64,000 bases of DNA from Serinicoccus kebangsaanensis (GCF_008919445.1 NZ_VSLG01000006.1:1-64000), one strand, 5' to 3'. Positions 16,674 to 25,721 are shown, counted from the stretch's first letter. Program-made: numbers and translations. Notes: generated by a model not told the origin, from the sequence alone.

Positions 16674-19423
16674 CCAGCCCTACCGTCCCCGACGCCCCGC
16701 GAGCGACCGGTCCCGCCCGTCCGGGCGGCACACGGGGCAGGTGGCCGCTGCGCGACTACCCCGGCGTGCTGTGGATGGTGCTCGCGGTGGCCACGACCTT
16801 GGTGCACCCTTTCGTGCCCGACTCGCGCTGGCTCATGGTGCACCTGGTGCTGCTCGGCGCCCTGACGCACTCGATCATGGTGTGGAGCACCCACTTCACC
16901 CAGGCGCTGCTGAAGACCGCGCCCGGCCTGGACGACCGGCGCCAGCAGAACCGCCGCCTGATCCTGCTCCTGGTCGGCACCACGACCATCCTGGTCGGCG
17001 TGCCCACGGCGCAGTGGTGGGTCACCGCGACGGGCGCGGCGCTGGTCACCGCCGCCGTCGTCTGGCACGGCGTGCAGCTCTTCCGCCGGCTGCGCTCGGC
17101 GCTGCCGGGCCGGTTCCGGGTGACGGTGCGGTACTACCTGGCCGCGGCCGTCTGCCTGCCAGTCGGCGTCGCCCTGGGCGCCACCCTCGCGCTGGGTCTC
17201 GACGACGCGACGCACGGCCGCATCCTGCTGGCGCACATCACCGTCAACATCCTCGGCTGGGTCGGGCTCACCGTCACCGGCACCCTGCTCACCCTGTGGC
17301 CCACGATGCTGCGCACCCCCATCGGGCCCGAGGCGGAACGGCGCGCGCGCCAGGCCCTGCCCGGACTCGCCGGCGCGATCGCGCTGCTCGTGACCGGCGC
17401 CCTGGCTGACCTGCGGTGGGTCACCGTCGCCGCGCTGAGCCTGTACGCCCTGGCGCTGGCGTGGTGGGCCTCCGCGGTCCTCGCGCCGGCTCGGACCGCC
17501 CGCCCGCGCGAGTTCGCCCCGGCCTCGGTCGGTCTGTCGCTGGTCTGGTGGCTGGCCGGCATCGTGGTCGTCCTCGTGCGGCTCTCGACCACGCAGACGT
17601 GGGCCGAGTTCACCGACGGCTTCGGCCCCACCACCGCGATCCTCGTCGTCGGGTTCGCCGCGCAGCTGCTGGCGGGAGCGCTGTCCTACCTGGTGCCGTC
17701 GGTGCTCGGCGGCGGCAAGACCGTCGTGCGAGCCGGGCAGACGTGGTTCGACCGGTGGGGTACCGCCCGGCTGGTCCTCATCAACGCCGGCCTGCTCCTG
17801 TGCCTGCTGCCCGCCCCGAGCATCGTCCGCGTCATCCTGTCCGTCCTCGTCGTGCTCGCCCTTGCCGCCTTCGTCCCGCTGATGCTCGCCGGGATCCGCG
17901 CCGCGGTGCGCGCGAAGAAAGAGGTGGAGACGGCCCGCGCCCGGGGAGAACGCCCGGCCGGGGCGGCCCCCACGCTGGGCACTCCCGCCGGCAAGCCCGA
18001 CCGGATGCCCTCGGTCTGGTCCGGCGGGCAGTTGGTGGCTGCGGTGTCCGCGCTCGTGCTGGCCGTGTCGATCGGCGTCGCGCTCGACCCTCCCGCAGCC
18101 GGCCTGGGCCTATCCGGGGACGCGAGCAGGGAGCCCGTGGTCGCCCCCACCGGCGCCACCACCACCGTGCAGGTGGCCGCCGTCGACATGCGCTTCGAGC
18201 CCGCCCGTATCGAGGTGCCCCGCGGTGACCGCCTCGTGGTCGAGCTGACCAACACCGACCCGGCCACCGTGCACGACCTGCAGATGCTCGGCGAGCGGAC
18301 CCCGCGCCTGGCCCCCGGCGAGTCCGCCACGCTCGACCTGGGTGTCGTCGGAGAGCCGGCGCAGGGTTGGTGCACGATCGTGGGCCACCGGCAGATGGGA
18401 ATGGTCCTGGACGTCGTGGTGACCGGGGACGACCAGGTGTCCCTCGCCGCTGAGGACCTTACCGGCCACGACACCGAGGGAAACGACACCGACGGCCCAG
18501 CCTCGATGCACCTCGACCCGCAGACCCCGGTGACGGACCCGGTCGACCCAGCTCTGCCGCCGGTGACGACGAAGGCGGGCACCACGCACCAGCGCACCCT
18601 CAGGGCGACCGAGGAGGAGCTCGAGGTCGCCCCCGGCATCACTCAGCTCCGCTGGACCTTCAACGGTCGGGTCCCGGGTCCGACGCTGCGCGGCAAGGTG
18701 GGGGACGTCTTCGAGATCACCCTGGTCAACGACGGGACGATGGGTCATTCGATCGACTTCCACGCCGGGGCCCTGGCCCCTGACGAGCCGATGCGCACCA
18801 TCCCACCCGGGGAGTCGCTGGTCTATACCTTCACCGCACAGCGGGCCGGGATCTGGATGTACCACTGCTCGACCATGCCCATGACCAGCCACATCTCGGC
18901 CGGCATGCACGGCGCCGTCATCATCGACCCACCCGAGGGCCTGCCTCCGGTCGACCAGGAGTACCTGCTCGTCCAGTCCGAGGTACACCTCTCCCCCGCC
19001 ACAGATCACGCAGAAGCGCCTGCTGCGGAGGTCGACGCCGTGGCGGCCGCCTCGGACCGGCCAAGCTTCGTCACCTTCAACGGCATCGCCAACCAGTACG
19101 ACGAGCACGTTCTCGACGTCGTGGTCGGAGACCGCGTGCGGCTCTGGGTGCTGGACGCCGGCCCGAACCGTTCGACGTCCTTCCACGTCGTCGGCGGCCA
19201 GTTCGACACCGTCTACGCCGAAGGGGCCTGGCGTCTCGGGGGTCCCGAGGCTCCGGCCGAGGACGCAGGAGCACAGACCCTGGGCCTCATGGCCGCCCAG
19301 GGCGGCTTCGTCGAGCTGACCTTCCCCGAGGCGGGGTCCTACCCGTTCGTCTCCCACGCCATGGCCGACGCCGAGCGCGGCGCCCACGGGGTCATACGGG
19401 TCACTACGCGGACCGATGATTGA
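16661..19423 (+). CDS. nirK: Membrane-anchored cupredoxin and copper nitrite reductase fusion
   Basis: 920 aa, about 2.5 times a normal NirK. Residues about 25-480 hold roughly a dozen membrane helices with conserved His (HLVLLGALTHSIMVWSTHF). Residues about 500-590 are a cupredoxin with a type-1 copper set (H538, C571, H576, M579 or M581). Residues about 630-918 are an AniA/NirK two-domain reductase: type-1 ligands H696, C736, H744, M749; type-2 ligands H701, H735, H899; catalytic D699 and H842. All expected residues are present, so nitrite reduction to NO on the outer face is predicted. The cupredoxin may feed electrons from a membrane donor. ATG at 16661. Confidence 0.88.
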   Translation: MPVLTSPTVPDAPRATGPARPGGTRGRWPLRDYPGVLWMVLAVATTLVHPFVPDSRWLMVHLVLLGALTHSIMVWSTHFTQALLKTAPGLDDRRQQNRRLILLLVGTTTILVGVPTAQWWVTATGAALVTAAVVWHGVQLFRRLRSALPGRFRVTVRYYLAAAVCLPVGVALGATLALGLDDATHGRILLAHITVNILGWVGLTVTGTLLTLWPTMLRTPIGPEAERRARQALPGLAGAIALLVTGALADLRWVTVAALSLYALALAWWASAVLAPARTARPREFAPASVGLSLVWWLAGIVVVLVRLSTTQTWAEFTDGFGPTTAILVVGFAAQLLAGALSYLVPSVLGGGKTVVRAGQTWFDRWGTARLVLINAGLLLCLLPAPSIVRVILSVLVVLALAAFVPLMLAGIRAAVRAKKEVETARARGERPAGAAPTLGTPAGKPDRMPSVWSGGQLVAAVSALVLAVSIGVALDPPAAGLGLSGDASREPVVAPTGATTTVQVAAVDMRFEPARIEVPRGDRLVVELTNTDPATVHDLQMLGERTPRLAPGESATLDLGVVGEPAQGWCTIVGHRQMGMVLDVVVTGDDQVSLAAEDLTGHDTEGNDTDGPASMHLDPQTPVTDPVDPALPPVTTKAGTTHQRTLRATEEELEVAPGITQLRWTFNGRVPGPTLRGKVGDVFEITLVNDGTMGHSIDFHAGALAPDEPMRTIPPGESLVYTFTAQRAGIWMYHCSTMPMTSHISAGMHGAVIIDPPEGLPPVDQEYLLVQSEVHLSPATDHAEAPAAEVDAVAAASDRPSFVTFNGIANQYDEHVLDVVVGDRVRLWVLDAGPNRSTSFHVVGGQFDTVYAEGAWRLGGPEAPAEDAGAQTLGLMAAQGGFVELTFPEAGSYPFVSHAMADAERGAHGVIRVTTRTDD

Positions 19424-19649
19424 ACACCCACCGCCGCCGGAGGGATCGCTGCGCAAGCCGAGTCCGCCCCGGTGTCCGTCCGCGGCTGAGGGCAGCTCAG
19501 GCACCTGGGTCTGGAGGACCAGGTCGTCCTGACGGACGTGCAGCATACGTGCACCACGGCTGGCGCCTCGTGGCTCGTATTGGCCACTGCTCGCTTGCTC
19601 GAAAGACTGCCGGGATGGCGGTCGTTGAGTGGCGGCGGGCGCAGTCCGC

Positions 19650-20240
19650 TCAGGTCCGTGCAGGCGAGTCGCGAGGCTCGCGGGGCACGAGCCGGGTGAG
19701 CTGTGTCACGTGCCGGGGTTCGAGCTCAGCCAACGAGGACACGCCGAGCAGGGTCATGGTGCGTTCGATCTCGCTGCGCAGGATGGCGATGGTGCGGTCG
19801 ACGCCTTCGCGCCCGCCGGCCATCAGGCCGTAGAGGTAGGCCCGGCCGATGAGCGTGAACTTGGCTCCGAGGGCGATGGACGCGACGATGTCGGCTCCGT
19901 TCATGATGCCGGTGTCGATGATGACCGTGGCGTCCTTACCCACCTCGCGGACGACCTGCGGCAGGAGGTGGAAGGGGACCGGCGCGCGGTCGAGCTGGCG
20001 CCCACCGTGGTTGGACAGCACGATGCCGTCGACGCCGGCTTCGACCAGCCGGGCGGCGTCGGAGACGTTCTGCACGCCCTTGACCACGATCTTGCCCGGC
20101 CACATGTCGCGGATGACGTCGAGGTCGTCGTAGCTGATGATCGGGTCCATGGCGGCGTTCAGCAGCTCTCCGACGGTTCCTCCGGTGGTGCTGAGGGAGG
20201 CGATTTCCAGCGTGGGTGTGGTGAGGAAGTCGAACCACCA
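19650..20240 (-). pseudogene. lldD: 5'-truncated L-lactate dehydrogenase (lldD) remnant
   Basis: About 197 codons matching the C-terminal half of FMN-dependent L-lactate dehydrogenase: [23 protein letters not shown], the active-site [32 protein letters not shown] and the ending [14 protein letters not shown]. Similarity begins abruptly at 20240; the upstream frame reaches a stop at about 20247-20249, so the N-terminal half, including the start, is missing. An internal ATG at 20150 could make a 166-residue fragment, but it would lack part of the barrel. The FMN-site half that remains is intact, suggesting recent truncation by rearrangement. Confidence 0.85.
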
Positions 20241-20455
20241 CCCCCGTCAACGCCGAGGAGGTGAGCTGCCCACCACGTGATCCACCCCGCAGAGGGTGGG
20301 GACATCCACCTGGCCAAAACCGGGGACTTCCAACTGGCCGTGGACATCGAGTAGAGACCATCATGACCACACCAGCCGGTCTGGATGCGTGACTAACCAC
20401 TGTCACCCGCAGGTGCAGCAGTCCCGAAGCCCGAGCAGAAAAGCCGGGTATGCCT
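20241..20455. other. Rearrangement junction with short repeats
   Basis: Non-coding stretch between the lldD stump and the response regulator. At 20290-20350 two related segments follow each other (GGGGACATCCACCTGGCC and GGGGACTTCCAACTGGCC). Such repeated short motifs are seen at ends of IS21-type elements, but no transposase gene remains and the identification is tentative. Confidence 0.3.
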
Positions 20456-21076
20456 TCACCGCAGTAGGCCGGAGTCACGTGCAGAAGCGACGGCGGCGGT
20501 GCGGGAGGAGACGCCGAGCTTGGTGTAGATGTGCACGAGGTGTGATTTCACGGTCGCGTCGCTGATATGCAGTAGTGCCGCGATGTCGTTGTTCGTCGCG
20601 CCGTCTGCGACGAGTCGCAGCACTTCGGTCTCGCGGGCGCTGAGGTTGGGTTGCGGGGAACGCATCCGGGCGAGCAGTCGTCCCGCGATCGCGGGGGCGA
20701 GGGCGGTCTCGCCTGCGGCTGCGGCACGGATTGCAGCGATGAGCTCCTCGAGTGGGGCGTCTTTGAGGAGGTAGCCGCTGGCTCCGGCTTCGACGGCGCC
20801 GAGGATGTCGCTGTCGGTGTCGTAGTTCGTGAGCACCAGCACGGCAGGCGGATGGTTGAGTGCGCGGATGCGGCGGGTCGCGTCGGCTCCGGTCTGGTCG
20901 GTGCCGAACTGCAAGTCCATGAGCACCACGTCCGGTATCAGATCGCTCGCGAGGGCGACGACATCGTCAGGGGTTGCCGCTTCCCCGATCACGTCGAGGT
21001 CGGGGTCGCCTGAGAGCATCGCACGTAAGCCCGTGCGGACGACGGGGTGGTCATCGGCAAGCACGATCCGGATCAC
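20456..21076 (-). CDS. NarL/LuxR-family response regulator
   Basis: 206 aa. It has a receiver domain (VLADDHPVVRTGLRAML, phospho-acceptor Asp in VVLMDLQFG, VLTNYD, Lys in GYLLKDAPLEEL) and a C-terminal LuxR helix-turn-helix (LSARETEVLRLVADGATNNDIAALLHIS, KSHLVHIYTKLGV). Its ATG overlaps the stop of the kinase gene upstream on the minus strand (ATGA), giving a standard kinase-regulator pair. The divergent ABC exporter is the likely target. Confidence 0.93.
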   Translation of the reverse strand: MIRIVLADDHPVVRTGLRAMLSGDPDLDVIGEAATPDDVVALASDLIPDVVLMDLQFGTDQTGADATRRIRALNHPPAVLVLTNYDTDSDILGAVEAGASGYLLKDAPLEELIAAIRAAAAGETALAPAIAGRLLARMRSPQPNLSARETEVLRLVADGATNNDIAALLHISDATVKSHLVHIYTKLGVSSRTAAVASARDSGLLR

Positions 21077-22269
21077 GATGCCGCCTCGCTTCCGGTGAGA
21101 AGCGGCAGTCGCGCGGTGACCGTGGTGCCCTGTTGAGGGGCCGAGGCGATGGTGAGGGTGCCGTCGAGTTGTTCGAGGCGCTCACGCATGGCGTGCAACC
21201 CGAAGGAGTCAGCCTCATGCGAGTCGGCGACCGCGGAGGACACCTCAAAGCCGCGCCCGTCATCGCGTACCACCAGAGATACCGTGGCGTTGTCTCGGGT
21301 GAGTTCGGCGGTGATGCGGGTGGCGTTCGCGTGGCGGATCGTGTTCGAGAGCGCGCCCTGAAAGATCCGCAGCAGCGCGATCTGGGTTCCCATCGGCAAG
21401 TCGAGTTCCTCGGCACTCACCTCGACTGGGATGGACGCGCGGTCGGACTGTTCCTGACCGAGGCGGTGCAGGGCGGGGGCGAGTCCGTCGCCGAGTCGGG
21501 TCGGGGTGAGCTCGCGGATGATCTGCCTCGTGTCGGCGAGGCTGTCGGCCGCGGTCTCACGGGCGAGCCGCACGTACCCGGCACCGGGCTCGGGGGTGTC
21601 GCGTTCAGCGGCACGCAACAGCATCTGGATCGAGGACAGGCCCTGGGCGACGGTGTCGTGGATTTCACGAGCGAGCCGGGCGCGCTCCGCCAGTGCGCCC
21701 TGTTCGCGTTCGGTCTGGGCGAGTTGCTGCCGAGTGCGGATCAGCTCGGCAACGAGCCGTTCGCGCTCTTCGGCTTCACGCCGAAGCGCACGGTAGGCGA
21801 GCCCGATCAGTAGGGCGACGCCGGCGCCCACCAGTGGGCCGATCACCCCGCCGACGCTGAACCCGAGATGGAGGCCGAGGGCGAGGATCGCGAACGCGGT
21901 CGTGACCACGATCGCCGCGACCCCTCCACGTCCGGGCAGGACGTGGAGGTAGAGGAAGAACAGCGGGAAGACGAGGTAGGCCCCCTCGGGGCTCAGCCAC
22001 GTCAGCACCGCCCACAACAGCGTGAGCGCGGCGATCCAGCCGACGGCGTCACCGCGCCGGGAGACTCCTGATTCGCCTTGTGGCCGCGCCGCCCATGCAC
22101 CGGCGAGATACACCGCGACGAACGCGATCCCCATGACCAGCGTCCATGTCGCAGCCGGCGAGGAGACGACGTATGCGCGCACAACCGTGAAGCCCGCGAG
22201 CCCGATCAGGAGGGTGTGCAGGCCGAACCGGAGACCGGTGAACACCGGGGCGAGGGTCGAATGCGACAT
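21073..22269 (-). CDS. Sensor histidine kinase, NarL-type partner (HisKA_3)
   Basis: 398 aa. Five or six N-terminal membrane helices (to about residue 150) have little external loop, so it probably senses a membrane or cell-envelope signal. A coiled linker (EERERLVAELIRTRQQLAQTE) leads to HisKA_3 with the phospho-acceptor H204 (LAREIHDTVAQGLSSIQ) and a HATPase domain (NTIRHANATRI, DDGRGF, GLHAMRERLEQL). The architecture resembles kinases that control peptide-resistance ABC transporters (inference). Confidence 0.92.
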   Translation of the reverse strand: MSHSTLAPVFTGLRFGLHTLLIGLAGFTVVRAYVVSSPAATWTLVMGIAFVAVYLAGAWAARPQGESGVSRRGDAVGWIAALTLLWAVLTWLSPEGAYLVFPLFFLYLHVLPGRGGVAAIVVTTAFAILALGLHLGFSVGGVIGPLVGAGVALLIGLAYRALRREAEERERLVAELIRTRQQLAQTEREQGALAERARLAREIHDTVAQGLSSIQMLLRAAERDTPEPGAGYVRLARETAADSLADTRQIIRELTPTRLGDGLAPALHRLGQEQSDRASIPVEVSAEELDLPMGTQIALLRIFQGALSNTIRHANATRITAELTRDNATVSLVVRDDGRGFEVSSAVADSHEADSFGLHAMRERLEQLDGTLTIASAPQQGTTVTARLPLLTGSEAAS

Positions 22270-22419
22270 GACGCTCCGAGCCTATGCGAGCGGTGTTGCC
22301 CGGCCATCAACCGAAAGTTGGACCGTGAATCCCACGGTTTGGGCGATGCCCGGCCCTGCCTGCGCGAAGGAGGGTTGAAGGGTAGCTCGGGCAGAGTGCG
22401 CGAGCGGAAAGGCATCATC

Positions 22420-23511
22420 GTGTTCGTCGCGTGGAGAGAGTTGCGGTTCGCCCGCGGCCGGTTTCTCCTCATCGGGGCCGTCGTCGCCCTGATCACCCTG
22501 CTCGTCGGCTTCCTCTCCGGCCTCACCGGGGGTCTGGCCGCCCAGAACATCTCTTCCGTGCTGCAGTTGCCCGGGGACCGGCTCGTGCTGCAGCAGCCCG
22601 AGAACAGCGACCCCAGCTACGCAACATCCTCCCTCGACGAGAACACAGTCACGGCATGGGAACAGGCGGACGGGGTCGAGTCGGTGACACCCATCGGGAT
22701 CGTCCAATCGCGGGCCTCGGCCAGCCGCATCGACGACCCGACCGGGGTTGCCCTCTACGGGCTGCCACAGCATGCTTCGGGTACCCAGTCGAACCCCCTG
22801 TTCGACCTCGCCCCGGTCCACGACGACGAGGTCGGTGTCTCCTCCGGAGCCGCCGATGATCTCGGCGTCGAGACTGGTGACACGATCTCGATCACCGGCA
22901 CTGATTTCACCGTCAGCGTCGTCGGCGATGATCTTTGGTACAGCCACACACCGGTTATCGCCTTGACCCCAGAGGCGTGGAGCGAGGCAAGCAAGCGCGT
23001 CGGCGGCACAGGCGAAGCGACGGTGCTCGCCGTCACCGCCAACGCAGACTGGGAAGCCATAGGTGCAGCAACCGGCACGGTCGCCGAAACACCGCTGGCG
23101 AGCCTGACCGCGCTAGAAGCGTTCCAATCCGAGATCGGGTCGCTCGGGCTGATGATCGCGATGCTGTTCGGGATCTCCGCCCTCGTCGTAGGCGCGTTCT
23201 TCACGGTCTGGACGATGCAGCGTGCCGGTGACATGGCCGTGCTCAAAGCCCTCGGTGCGACCACCGGGTCGCTCGTGCGCGACTCACTCGGCCAGGCGTC
23301 CATCGTCCTGATCGCCGGGATCGGTGTCGGCCTCGCCGCCGTGATCGGGCTCGGCACCGTCGCGGGGCAGGCGCTGCCGTTCATCATCAGCCCGATCACC
23401 ACTCTCGCTCCAGCCGTCGTGATGGCGGTCCTCGGCCTCGCAGGAGCCGCGTTCGCGCTGCGCTCCGTCACCAAAGCTGACCCCCTCACCGCCCTTGGGA
23501 GCAACCGATGA
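22420..23511 (+). CDS. FtsX/MacB-type ABC transporter permease
   Basis: 363 aa. One N-terminal helix (FLLIGAVVALITLLVGFLSGL), a large extracytoplasmic region of about 210 residues, then three C-terminal helices with the FtsX-type segment (MQRAGDMAVLKALGATTGSLV). GTG at 22420 follows AAAGG. Its stop overlaps the ATPase start. Together they form a compact two-gene exporter divergent from the two-component system, a layout typical of antimicrobial-peptide or lipid-targeting systems. The substrate is not readable from sequence. Confidence 0.88.
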   Translation: MFVAWRELRFARGRFLLIGAVVALITLLVGFLSGLTGGLAAQNISSVLQLPGDRLVLQQPENSDPSYATSSLDENTVTAWEQADGVESVTPIGIVQSRASASRIDDPTGVALYGLPQHASGTQSNPLFDLAPVHDDEVGVSSGAADDLGVETGDTISITGTDFTVSVVGDDLWYSHTPVIALTPEAWSEASKRVGGTGEATVLAVTANADWEAIGAATGTVAETPLASLTALEAFQSEIGSLGLMIAMLFGISALVVGAFFTVWTMQRAGDMAVLKALGATTGSLVRDSLGQASIVLIAGIGVGLAAVIGLGTVAGQALPFIISPITTLAPAVVMAVLGLAGAAFALRSVTKADPLTALGSNR

Positions 23512-24224
23512 TCCAACTACAGAACGTCACCCTCACCTTCCCCGACGGGGAGAACCGCATCACCGCCGTAGACAACGCCAGCCTCCGCGGGAACAACGGC
23601 ACCGTCACCGGCATCACCGGCCCCTCCGGGTCGGGCAAGTCCAGCATCCTCGCCGTCGCCGCGACCCTTCTCCGCCCCGACTCTGGCGGAGTTCTCATCG
23701 GCAACGGCAGCGACATGACCGACGCCGCCCAGCTCCCGAAGCACGAGGCCACGCAACTGCGCCGTGAGGGCATCGGCATCGTGTTCCAGCAGTCCAACCT
23801 GCTGCCCGCGCTCACGGCGCGCGAGCAATTGCAGGTCATGGCCAGGCTCGGCGGCGGCACCAGCCGGAACAAGCGAGCGAAGATCGACGCCCGTGTCGAC
23901 GAACTCCTCGACGCCGTCGGCCTCACCGAGCACGCAGGCAAGCGCACGCACCAGCTCTCCGGCGGGCAACGGCAACGGATCGCGATCGCCCGCGGCCTCG
24001 TCCACGAACCCGAAGTCCTCCTCATTGATGAGCCGACCAGCGCCCTGGATCAAGAACGCGGAGCGAAGATCATGGAACTCATCTCCCGCCTCACCCACGA
24101 ACGCGACACCGCCACCCTGCTCGTCACCCACGACCTCGCGCACCGCCACACCCTGGATGATCTCGTCACGGTCCTCGACGGTCGTATCACTACCCCAATC
24201 GCTGGGCGCGCGCTTATACGCTGA
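23508..24224 (+). CDS. ABC transporter ATP-binding protein (MacB/LolD type)
   Basis: 238 aa. Complete nucleotide-binding domain: Walker A GPSGSGKSS, Q-loop IVFQQSNLLPALTARE, signature LSGGQRQRIAIARG, Walker B LLIDEPTSALD and switch His in LLVTHD. It overlaps the permease by 4 bp (ATGA). The short C-terminus has no regulatory domain. Codon and word usage in this two-component/ABC block lacks the GTATGC signature common elsewhere, in keeping with an acquired segment. Confidence 0.93.
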   Translation: MIQLQNVTLTFPDGENRITAVDNASLRGNNGTVTGITGPSGSGKSSILAVAATLLRPDSGGVLIGNGSDMTDAAQLPKHEATQLRREGIGIVFQQSNLLPALTAREQLQVMARLGGGTSRNKRAKIDARVDELLDAVGLTEHAGKRTHQLSGGQRQRIAIARGLVHEPEVLLIDEPTSALDQERGAKIMELISRLTHERDTATLLVTHDLAHRHTLDDLVTVLDGRITTPIAGRALIR

Positions 24225-24544
24225 ACTGGACGGCCGAGCAACGAGAAGAGGAGTATCGAGAAGTTGGGGACCGCTGCACGGACCGGTAACACCCGCATGT
24301 CGACCTGAGCGATGCTGAAAGACTGTGCGGTGTCCCCCACTGCAGGCTCAGGCCCCTGCCCCCGCCCCGTCGCGCAAGCAGCGCACGTGCATCAGTAACT
24401 CAAATGGGGCAAGCACCCTCGCACCGCACTGGCCCCGAAATCGCAGGTCAGAGATGCCCGGCTGCCGGAGCCACCTATTTCACCAACAGCAGACTGAAGG
24501 GCAGACTTGAGAGCCCAAATCGCCTGCGCCGCAAGCGATTCCAG
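24225..24544. other. Gene-free stretch between the ABC exporter and tRNA-Thr
   Basis: No convincing coding frame, integrase, inverted repeat or copy of the tRNA 3' end was seen here. It abuts the 3' end of the tRNA gene, a position often used by integrating elements. Confidence 0.5.
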
Positions 24545-24617
24545 AGCCGGCGAAGGGACTCGAACCCTCAACCACCTATTTACAAGACAGGTGCGCTACC
24601 AATTGCGCCACACCGGC
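24545..24617 (-). tRNA. tRNA-Thr (anticodon TGT)
   Basis: The minus strand folds as a 73-nt cloverleaf: acceptor GCCGGTG pairs with CGCCGGC, the D arm contains GGCGC..TTGGTA..GCGC, the anticodon stem-loop is CCTGT-CTTGTAA-ATAGG with anticodon TGT, and the T arm is GAGGG-TTCGAGT-CCCTT. The discriminator is T and CCA is not encoded. It reads ACA codons. Confidence 0.93.
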
Positions 24618-24662
24618 AGACCCGATCCCACAGCGCCGGGCCGACCGTCGATGCTACCGGTC

Positions 24663-25616
24663 TCAGCCGACGACGTTGGCGTTGAGCCACTTCTGCAGGC
24701 CGGCGACCGTGCGGTGGTTCATGTAGGTCGAGCCGTCCCGCGAGATGCCGATGTGGTTCTGCAGCGCGGCCTGGGACTTCGGACCCCAGATGCCGTCCAC
24801 GCCGGTGCCGACCTCGGCCTGCACCGCACGGATCGTGCGGTTGTCCCAGCGGCCGGTCTCGGGCACGCCGACCCAGCGCTGGATCGCCGTGGTCGTGAGC
24901 GGTCCGCGGATGCCGTCCGCGACCAGCGGCGCCAGGTGCGAGCCGCCGCCCCCACCGCCGCCCCCGCCGTCGTCCCCCACGCGGCTCATGATGCTGGCGC
25001 TGATCCACCCCGAGCGGCCCTCGAGCTTGACCCACCCGTTGCTCGCCGCGCCCTGGAACCGGCTGCCGTGGCCGGCGCCGCCGATGACGCGGTGGTGGGT
25101 GCCCGGGCCGGACCGGATGTTGGCGCCGGCACCGGCGGTGACCCGCCAGGTCTCGCTCTCGCCCCGGGGCGGCGTGGGCTCCGGGTCCGGCTCGGGAGCG
25201 GGGTCGTTGCCACCGCCCGGGTAGGGCGCCAGCCCGTTGCTCATGGTCAGCCCGGCACGCACCGAGCACACCGGCCACGCGCCCGGCCCCTGGGCGCGCA
25301 GCACCCGCTGGGCGACGGTGATCTGCTCCACCTTGGTGGCCTTGTGGGCATACCCGGCGAACTCCTGCCCCCCGAACCCCGTCCAGGTCGGGTGCCAGAA
25401 CTGCAGCCCGCCGTAGAAGCCGTTGCCGGTGTTGATGCTCCAGTTGCCGCTCGACTCGCAGTCGGCGACCCGGTCCCAGACGTTCTCGTCGGCGGCGGCA
25501 CCCTGCGCGGTCAGTCCGACCGTGGCCAGGGAGGCGGTGCCGGCGAGGGTGGCATGGCCGGCACGGCGCAGGGCGGCGCCGGTGCGGGCGACGCGGTGAC
25601 GGGCAGGGCGGGCCAT
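24663..25616 (-). CDS. rpf: Resuscitation-promoting factor-like muralytic protein
   Basis: 317 aa secreted protein. A signal peptide with basic start and Ala-rich h-region ends near GAAADEN. It is followed by the Rpf transglycosylase-like domain with the catalytic Glu in DCESSGNWS and the GFYGGLQFW motif, a Pro/Glu linker, an SH3-like domain (GANIRSGPGTHHRVIG, GWISASIM), a Gly-rich linker, and a peptidoglycan-binding region with two repeats (DGIRGPLTTTAIQRWVG, DGIWGPKSQAALQ). The ATG at 25616 follows GGAAGG. It cleaves peptidoglycan and stimulates growth resumption. A near-consensus CRP-type site lies about 90 bp upstream. Confidence 0.9.
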   Translation of the reverse strand: MARPARHRVARTGAALRRAGHATLAGTASLATVGLTAQGAAADENVWDRVADCESSGNWSINTGNGFYGGLQFWHPTWTGFGGQEFAGYAHKATKVEQITVAQRVLRAQGPGAWPVCSVRAGLTMSNGLAPYPGGGNDPAPEPDPEPTPPRGESETWRVTAGAGANIRSGPGTHHRVIGGAGHGSRFQGAASNGWVKLEGRSGWISASIMSRVGDDGGGGGGGGGSHLAPLVADGIRGPLTTTAIQRWVGVPETGRWDNRTIRAVQAEVGTGVDGIWGPKSQAALQNHIGISRDGSTYMNHRTVAGLQKWLNANVVG

Positions 25617-25705
25617 GGTGGGTCCTTCCGGATGTGACACGTGTGACGCCTGGGACGAGGCGCCCGGACCACGCTAAGGCAGGTCAGGGCAGGTGGGAAG
25701 ACCTA

Positions 25706-25721
25706 TGTGACGAGTCTCACG
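25706..25721. promoter_or_regulatory. CRP/GlxR-type binding site upstream of rpf
   Basis: TGTGA, a 6-bp spacer, then TCACG: one mismatch from the actinobacterial CRP/GlxR consensus TGTGA-N6-TCACA. It lies about 90 bp upstream of the rpf start and beyond the 3' end of the kinase gene. The M. tuberculosis CRP homologue is known to act on rpfA, which makes the placement credible. Confidence 0.5.

Noticed and set aside
24225-24545. Integrase or attachment site next to tRNA-Thr
   Set aside because: No integrase gene and no second copy of the tRNA 3' end was found in the window by eye.
24507-25637. Plus-strand open frame beginning with a GEGTRTLNH..TRQVRYQL-like sequence
   Set aside because: This is the well-known spurious translation of a reverse-strand tRNA gene, continuing antisense through rpf.
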